A stretch of 35,567 bases of DNA from an uncultured Fibrobacterota bacterium (GTDB taxonomy: Bacteria; Fibrobacterota; Fibrobacteria; UBA5070). The stretch is taken from positions 1-35,567 of the forward strand of contig CAIKAA010000485.1 of the NCBI GenBank assembly GCA_903825275.1, read 5' to 3'. Shown here one piece after another: positions 32,679-35,567 of this stretch. The notes beneath the pieces were generated by a model. It ran no database searches and was not told where the DNA came from. It worked only from the letters and a program-made list of their open reading frames with translations. The position numbers and the translations under genes are program-made. Position 1 is the stretch's first letter. Each line of letters starts with the position of its first letter.

Positions 32679-32825
32679 ATGAGTGATATTCCCTGCAGGG
32701 CTTCTAGCTTAACCAGTGGTGAACATTTCCTGACGCCTTGGAGTTCAGGCAGCCTTATTGTTTCCATTAAAAAGCCCTCTTCGCCGCAAAAGGAGTGGCT
32801 TCGAAGCGTGACAGAGGGCGTATAA
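32679..32825 (+). CDS. Possible small ORF (48 codons) in the FISUMP leader
   Basis: ATG 32679 has AGAGG 5 nt upstream and is followed by 48 codons to TAA 32823. The product starts M-S-D-I-P-C-R-A-S-S and ends V-T-E-G-V, with one cysteine and no TM segment or known motif. The second half of the ORF contains the GCCCTCT/AGAGGGC inverted repeat. It could be a real small protein, a translated leader whose ribosomes affect the downstream RNA structure, or chance: a frame of this length is not rare. The Shine-Dalgarno and its place in a long leader are the only support. Confidence 0.3.
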   Translation: MSDIPCRASSLTSGEHFLTPWSSGSLIVSIKKPSSPQKEWLRSVTEGV

Positions 32826-32855
32826 ACTTTGAACTAAATAGGACTTGCAAAAAGC

Positions 32856-32905
32856 TCCGTAGGCCTTCATTCACAGGGGTAGGCAACGGATAGAAAATCC
32901 TGTGA
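32856..32905 (+). ncRNA. Candidate pseudoknot in the FISUMP 5' leader
   Basis: Stem TCCG/CGGA (32856-32859 with 32887-32890) continues, after a small internal loop, as GCCT/AGGC (32863-32866 with 32881-32884). Its 14-nt loop contains TCACAGG (32871-32877), which pairs perfectly over 7 bp with CCTGTGA (32899-32905), 8 nt beyond the hairpin: an H-type pseudoknot topology. The start codon is 41 nt downstream. No known riboswitch class was recognised; a weak likeness to c-di-GMP-I aptamers was considered and not accepted. Function is inferred from structure only. Confidence 0.4.
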
Positions 32906-32946
32906 TCAAAACCAACAATAAGTACTTCAAAAAGAACGAGGGAAAA

Positions 32947-34173
32947 ATGACAAGAACGAACAAGCCGAGTTTAGTCCGTTTTCGGGCAAGCACCTTATCG
33001 ATGCTGGCACTTAGTTTGATGAATTTTTCAATGATTGGCTGTCAGTTAAATGATGTCCAAGAGTCCACAAACCAATCAGAACAAGCAGCGGCGGATCGAA
33101 GTTTAACCCCAGCCCCACTTGGCGTTGTTGCCGCTGTGCGATTTTCCCTCGCCGGAGGTACTTATATTGATCCCCTTCTTGTAACCCTTTCCACTACGTC
33201 AAGTGGTGCAAAGGTTTATTACACCACGGATGGAACATCCCCGACTGTGAATTCAATCCTGTACACCAATGCTGGTATAATTGTCAATACTTCAACGAAA
33301 ATTTCAGCGATCGCAGTGTTATCCGGATGGACAAACAGCCCGGTAAGTAGCGCCACCTACACGATTTCGGGAAGGCTCGCCATGCCAACTCTAAGTCCTG
33401 GGCCAGGAGTGTATAGAACAGCACCAACAGTTGCTATCACGGGTCCAACTGGTGCAACAATATATTACACCCTCAATGGCTCAACCCCCACCGCGAATTC
33501 TATTCCCTATCTGGGGCCGGTAAAAATCCCTGGATCAGCCACCATTCGGGCAATTGCGGTAAAGAAGGGAGCAAACAACAGTTTTGAAAGGACTGGAGAC
33601 TATGATGTACTCAATGGAACATTTACCGATACTCGCGATAACCAAAGCTACCGATATCTAACGATCGGTTCACAGAGGTGGATGGCGCAAAACCTAAACT
33701 ATTCTGCTGTAGGATCTTGTTACGCAAACAGCTTAGACACCTGCAAAAAATATGGTCGGCTCTACACTTGGAATCAAGCCATGAATAATTCTGCCTCGAG
33801 CCCAACTGGTGCCAAAGGCATCTGCCCAACCTATTGGCATGTTCCTAGCACATCGGACTGGATTACACTAATGCAATCCGTTGGAGGCGGAACTAATGTT
33901 GGTACATACCTCAAGTCGGCATCAAATGATTGGCTTTCCTATTCAGGCGTCTTCAATTTGGACACGTTCGGATTTTCCGCCAAACCTGGAGGGGGATACA
34001 TCAGCGCCCAGAGCAAGTACATGAACGTGAATAAATATGGTTACTGGTGGACCTCAGTTGAATCGAGCAGTACAACCGCAAACCATATCATTCTGGCCTA
34101 CAATACCAGCAACGCGACGATGAACTTTACCCCGAAGGCTGATTTGAACTCGTTGCGTTGCATCCACGATTGA
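32947..34173 (+). CDS. Lipoprotein with two chitobiase-C-like modules and a FISUMP domain
   Basis: 408 aa from ATG 32947, preceded by GAGGG with 4-nt spacing; a GTG at 32902 is in frame but lacks a signal and overlaps the pseudoknot. The signal peptide ends in M-I-G-C (Cys32), a probable lipobox. Two related modules follow: about 60-125 with V-Y-Y-T-T-D-G-T-S-P-T, and 127-205 with I-Y-Y-T-L-N-G-S-T-P-T. The FISUMP domain runs from about 221 to the end: G-T-F-T-D-T-R-D, I-G-S-Q-R-W-M-A-Q-N-L-N-Y, Y-G-R-L-Y-T-W, I-C-P-T-Y-W-H-V-P, ending L-R-C-I-H-D. It is a shorter paralogue of the protein at 5276-7297 but AT-rich, so the two have different histories. A surface binding role is likely but unproven. 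It is probably transcribed from the CRP-type promoter. Confidence 0.9.
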   Translation: MTRTNKPSLVRFRASTLSMLALSLMNFSMIGCQLNDVQESTNQSEQAAADRSLTPAPLGVVAAVRFSLAGGTYIDPLLVTLSTTSSGAKVYYTTDGTSPTVNSILYTNAGIIVNTSTKISAIAVLSGWTNSPVSSATYTISGRLAMPTLSPGPGVYRTAPTVAITGPTGATIYYTLNGSTPTANSIPYLGPVKIPGSATIRAIAVKKGANNSFERTGDYDVLNGTFTDTRDNQSYRYLTIGSQRWMAQNLNYSAVGSCYANSLDTCKKYGRLYTWNQAMNNSASSPTGAKGICPTYWHVPSTSDWITLMQSVGGGTNVGTYLKSASNDWLSYSGVFNLDTFGFSAKPGGGYISAQSKYMNVNKYGYWWTSVESSSTTANHIILAYNTSNATMNFTPKADLNSLRCIHD

Positions 34174-34235
34174 TCAGGAATCTTCACGGATTCTTTGAGC
34201 TTGGGATACGAAGTATTCTTCACTGGGGAAATGCT

Positions 34236-34589
34236 TCAAAAAGCCTCCAACGCAAGCACCAACCGCAGGCCTTCGTCCAAATCTTCCAGGTAGGCTTTGG
34301 GCAAGGCGGCCACCGCTTCCTCATCGAGGTCGGTGCGGTCGACGGTCAGGATTTGCGAGACGTTCGCCACCGAATCCTTGGGCAATCCGGTAACGGTTTT
34401 TGGCATCAGGACGTTTCCCGGCGCCCGCGCCAACTCCAGGTTGGAGGTCAGGATCACCACCACCGTGGTCGCGATCCGGCTCTGGTTGAACGGATTGGCT
34501 TGCACCACCACCGCCGGACGCCGATATCCAGGCTCACAACCGCGAGGCTCAGCCAAATCCACCCAGTAGATTTGGCCCCGGCGGATCAC
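34236..34589 (-). CDS. mazF: MazF/PemK-family toxin (endoribonuclease)
   Basis: 117 aa. The family pattern is clear: M-I-R-R-G-Q-I-Y-W-V-D-L, then G-x-E-P-G-Y-R-R-P-A-V-V-V-Q, with the Arg of the R-R-P-A motif, T-T-V-V-V-I-L-T-S-N-L (the catalytic Thr/Ser strand), G-N-V-L-M, and S-V-A-N-V-S-Q-I-L-T-V-D-R. MazF toxins cleave RNA at short sequences and slow growth when the antitoxin is lost. The ATG overlaps the end of the antitoxin gene by 4 nt, the usual coupling. Fully intact by length and motifs. Confidence 0.92.
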   Translation of the reverse strand: MIRRGQIYWVDLAEPRGCEPGYRRPAVVVQANPFNQSRIATTVVVILTSNLELARAPGNVLMPKTVTGLPKDSVANVSQILTVDRTDLDEEAVAALPKAYLEDLDEGLRLVLALEAF

Positions 34590-34819
34590 CAGTCAGAGGC
34601 TTTCACCAGGGCGCGATTTGCTTGTTTGCGCATTGCTTGGGCGTCGTCCAGACTCGGGTGGACTTGGTTCAATTGGGTGGTGATTTCGGTGGGATTCTGG
34701 TGACGCAAGTATTGGCGCAAGGCCTCGGTGTACAGCCGCGACCGCGTCCAGCCGCGCGTTTCCACCATGGCTTCTCCCGCCATGAATACATCGTCGGGCA
34801 TGGAAATGGCCGCTTTCAT
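34586..34819 (-). CDS. mazE: Ribbon-helix-helix antitoxin (MazE-like)
   Basis: 77 aa. The N-terminal M-K-A-A-I-S-M-P-D-D-V-F is the beta-strand of a ribbon-helix-helix DNA-binding fold; helices follow (A-E-A-M-V-E, then T-R-S-R-L-Y-T-E-A-L-R-Q-Y-L). The C-terminal part (about 45-77) should bind and block the toxin. Its gene precedes the toxin, overlapping it by 4 nt, and the pair probably represses its own promoter. The ATG is only about 7 nt from the -10 box, so the mRNA is probably leaderless. Confidence 0.88.
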   Translation of the reverse strand: MKAAISMPDDVFMAGEAMVETRGWTRSRLYTEALRQYLRHQNPTEITTQLNQVHPSLDDAQAMRKQANRALVKASDW

Positions 34820-34826
34820 ACCCAGT

Positions 34827-34855
34827 AGTATAAATTCCTACTCTCCGGAAAGCAA
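34827..34855 (-). promoter_or_regulatory. Promoter of the mazEF pair (probable leaderless start)
   Basis: On the minus strand TTGCTT (34850-34855) and TATACT (34827-34832) are 17 bp apart. The transcript would begin near 34820, at or one base before ATG 34819. A small inverted repeat, AGTAG/CTACT, spans the -10 box and is a candidate antitoxin operator. Confidence 0.6.
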
Positions 34856-34979
34856 ACAGCATTTTTCCAAATCGATGGGCGACAAATTTCAAAAGACACC
34901 CGTGCGATCCATGAAAAGGTCGTTCCATTCGAGACCTCGTCTCGACGCGGAGGATCGTGCGTGCTATTTTTACCCCCCT

Positions 34980-35567
34980 ATGCACCAAGACGAGAGGCTT
35001 CTCCGGAAGGGTGCCGACAACATTCGCTGGTTGTCGGCTGCCATGCCTCAAAAAGCCAACAGTGGACATCCCGGGGGCTCCATGGGTGGAGCCGACTTCA
35101 CCCATCTCCTGTATTCGGAGTACTTGGTGTACGACCCCAAAGACCCGTTTTGGAGGGAACGCGATCGATTCTTCCTCGATCCGGGGCACATGAGCGCCAT
35201 GCTCTACGCGACTTTGGCGATCACCGGTCGTTACACCACCGACGACCTCGCGGCCTTTCGCCAATGGGGTTCCCACACTCCCGGCCACCCGGAACACGAT
35301 GTGGCCCATGGCGTGGAAAACACGTCGGGTCCGTTGGGGCAGGGGCACACTTTTGGAGTCGGCGCCGCCGTTGCGGAACGCTTTTTGGCAGCGCGGTTCG
35401 GAGAGTGGCTTTCCCACAAAACCTGGGTCTACATCTCGGATGGCGGGATTGAGGAGGAAATTTCCCAGGGTGCGGGACGAATCGCCGGCCACTTGGGACT
35501 CTCCAACTTGGTGATGTTCTACGATGCCAATGGCGTCCAGCTTTCGCACAAGGTTTCCGACACCATG
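34980..35567 (+). CDS. tkt: Transketolase (N-terminal part, cut by the window end)
   Basis: 196 codons from ATG 34980, open to the right edge. Transketolase moves two-carbon units between sugar phosphates in the pentose phosphate pathway using thiamine diphosphate. Visible family marks: N-I-R-W-L-S-A, K-A-N-S-G-H-P-G-G-S-M-G (phosphate-binding His), H-M-S-A-M-L-Y, G-S-H-T-P-G-H-P-E, E-N-T-S-G-P-L-G-Q-G. The cofactor/metal motif appears as S-D-G-G-I-E-E-E-I-S-Q followed by F-Y-D-A-N-G. The first glycine of the usual G-D-G is a serine, a variant common in Bacteroidota-type enzymes. No Shine-Dalgarno is visible before the ATG. Divergent from mazEF with a 160-bp gap. Confidence 0.93.
   Translation, partial: MHQDERLLRKGADNIRWLSAAMPQKANSGHPGGSMGGADFTHLLYSEYLVYDPKDPFWRERDRFFLDPGHMSAMLYATLAITGRYTTDDLAAFRQWGSHTPGHPEHDVAHGVENTSGPLGQGHTFGVGAAVAERFLAARFGEWLSHKTWVYISDGGIEEEISQGAGRIAGHLGLSNLVMFYDANGVQLSHKVSDTM

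Larger units (their letters stand above)
32401..32946 (+). other. Long AT-rich regulatory region before the second FISUMP gene
   Basis: 546 bp. In order: a short GCCAC/GTGGC hairpin after the HAD stop (32428-32443), a CRP-type operator (32490-32505), a sigma70-like promoter (32521-32550) and a 7-bp stem at the predicted transcript start (32557-32574). Then come a 48-codon ORF with Shine-Dalgarno (32679-32825), a 7-bp inverted repeat GCCCTCT/AGAGGGC (32774-32819), and a possible pseudoknot (32856-32905). The FISUMP Shine-Dalgarno GAGGG is at 32938-32942. Confidence 0.6.

Noticed and set aside
32771-32890. c-di-GMP-I (GEMM) riboswitch before the second FISUMP gene
   Set aside because: Fragments such as GCAAA and the GC-rich second hairpin look similar, but the conserved first hairpin and key junction bases of the class do not line up.

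Overview
The window reads as a chromosomal segment of a member of the Fibrobacterota (Fibrobacter and relatives) or a close neighbour in the FCB group. Two lipoproteins (5276-7297 minus, 32947-34173 plus) end in the 'Fibrobacter succinogenes major paralogous' (FISUMP) domain. There is a secreted GH3 exo-beta-glucanase, an alginate-lyase-like enzyme with a type-IX-like C-terminal sorting domain, and a transketolase whose cofactor region matches the Bacteroidota style. Most genes are GC-rich; two patches (about 29140-31430 and 32450-34200) are visibly AT-richer. No rRNA, tRNA, CRISPR array, transposase or phage gene was seen.

Layout. 1-514: the tail of a plus-strand gene, then a tandem palindromic repeat array between two convergent genes. 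515-9087 (minus): a small secreted protein, a TrhP-type U32 tRNA hydroxylation enzyme, the GH3 enzyme, and a two-gene unit of a CsgG/PEGA-domain protein and a FISUMP lipoprotein. 9211-13779 (minus): a tightly packed operon hemH - PPIase lipoprotein - SurA-like chaperone - methyltransferase - coaE. 13847-14960 (minus): a beta-barrel-like protein and a c-type cytochrome lipoprotein behind a recognisable promoter. 15317-18097 (plus): three linked envelope proteins followed by a NarL-type response regulator whose Shine-Dalgarno is buried in a perfect hairpin. Its probable sensor kinase lies tail-to-tail on the other strand. 21330-25869 (minus): a PhnD-like binding lipoprotein translationally coupled to a large hybrid kinase. 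26060-28382 (plus): an MTA/SAH-type nucleosidase and the alginate-lyase-like enzyme. 28472-31414: a DinB-like protein, an orphan AT-rich gene and a chemotaxis receptor. 31591-34173 (plus): a Cof-type HAD phosphatase and the second FISUMP lipoprotein. 34236-34819 (minus): a MazEF-type toxin-antitoxin pair. The window ends inside a transketolase gene.

Three non-coding signals stand out. First, a 13-bp palindrome GACAG-N3-CTGTC occurs five times exactly and three more times with one mismatch. About 0.03 exact copies are expected by chance. All copies lie inside genes, in more than one reading phase. Second, the 546-bp region before the second FISUMP gene holds a perfect CRP-type operator (TGTGA-N6-TCACA) at class-I distance from a sigma70-like promoter. 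It is followed by a leader of about 390 nt with a possible 48-codon ORF and a hairpin whose loop can pair with a downstream 7-mer (a pseudoknot). Third, the palindromic array at 146-476 contains one arm in which four substitutions keep the arm self-complementary.

No known defence or secondary-metabolite system was recognised. All statements come from reading the sequence and from family knowledge; no database search was run.
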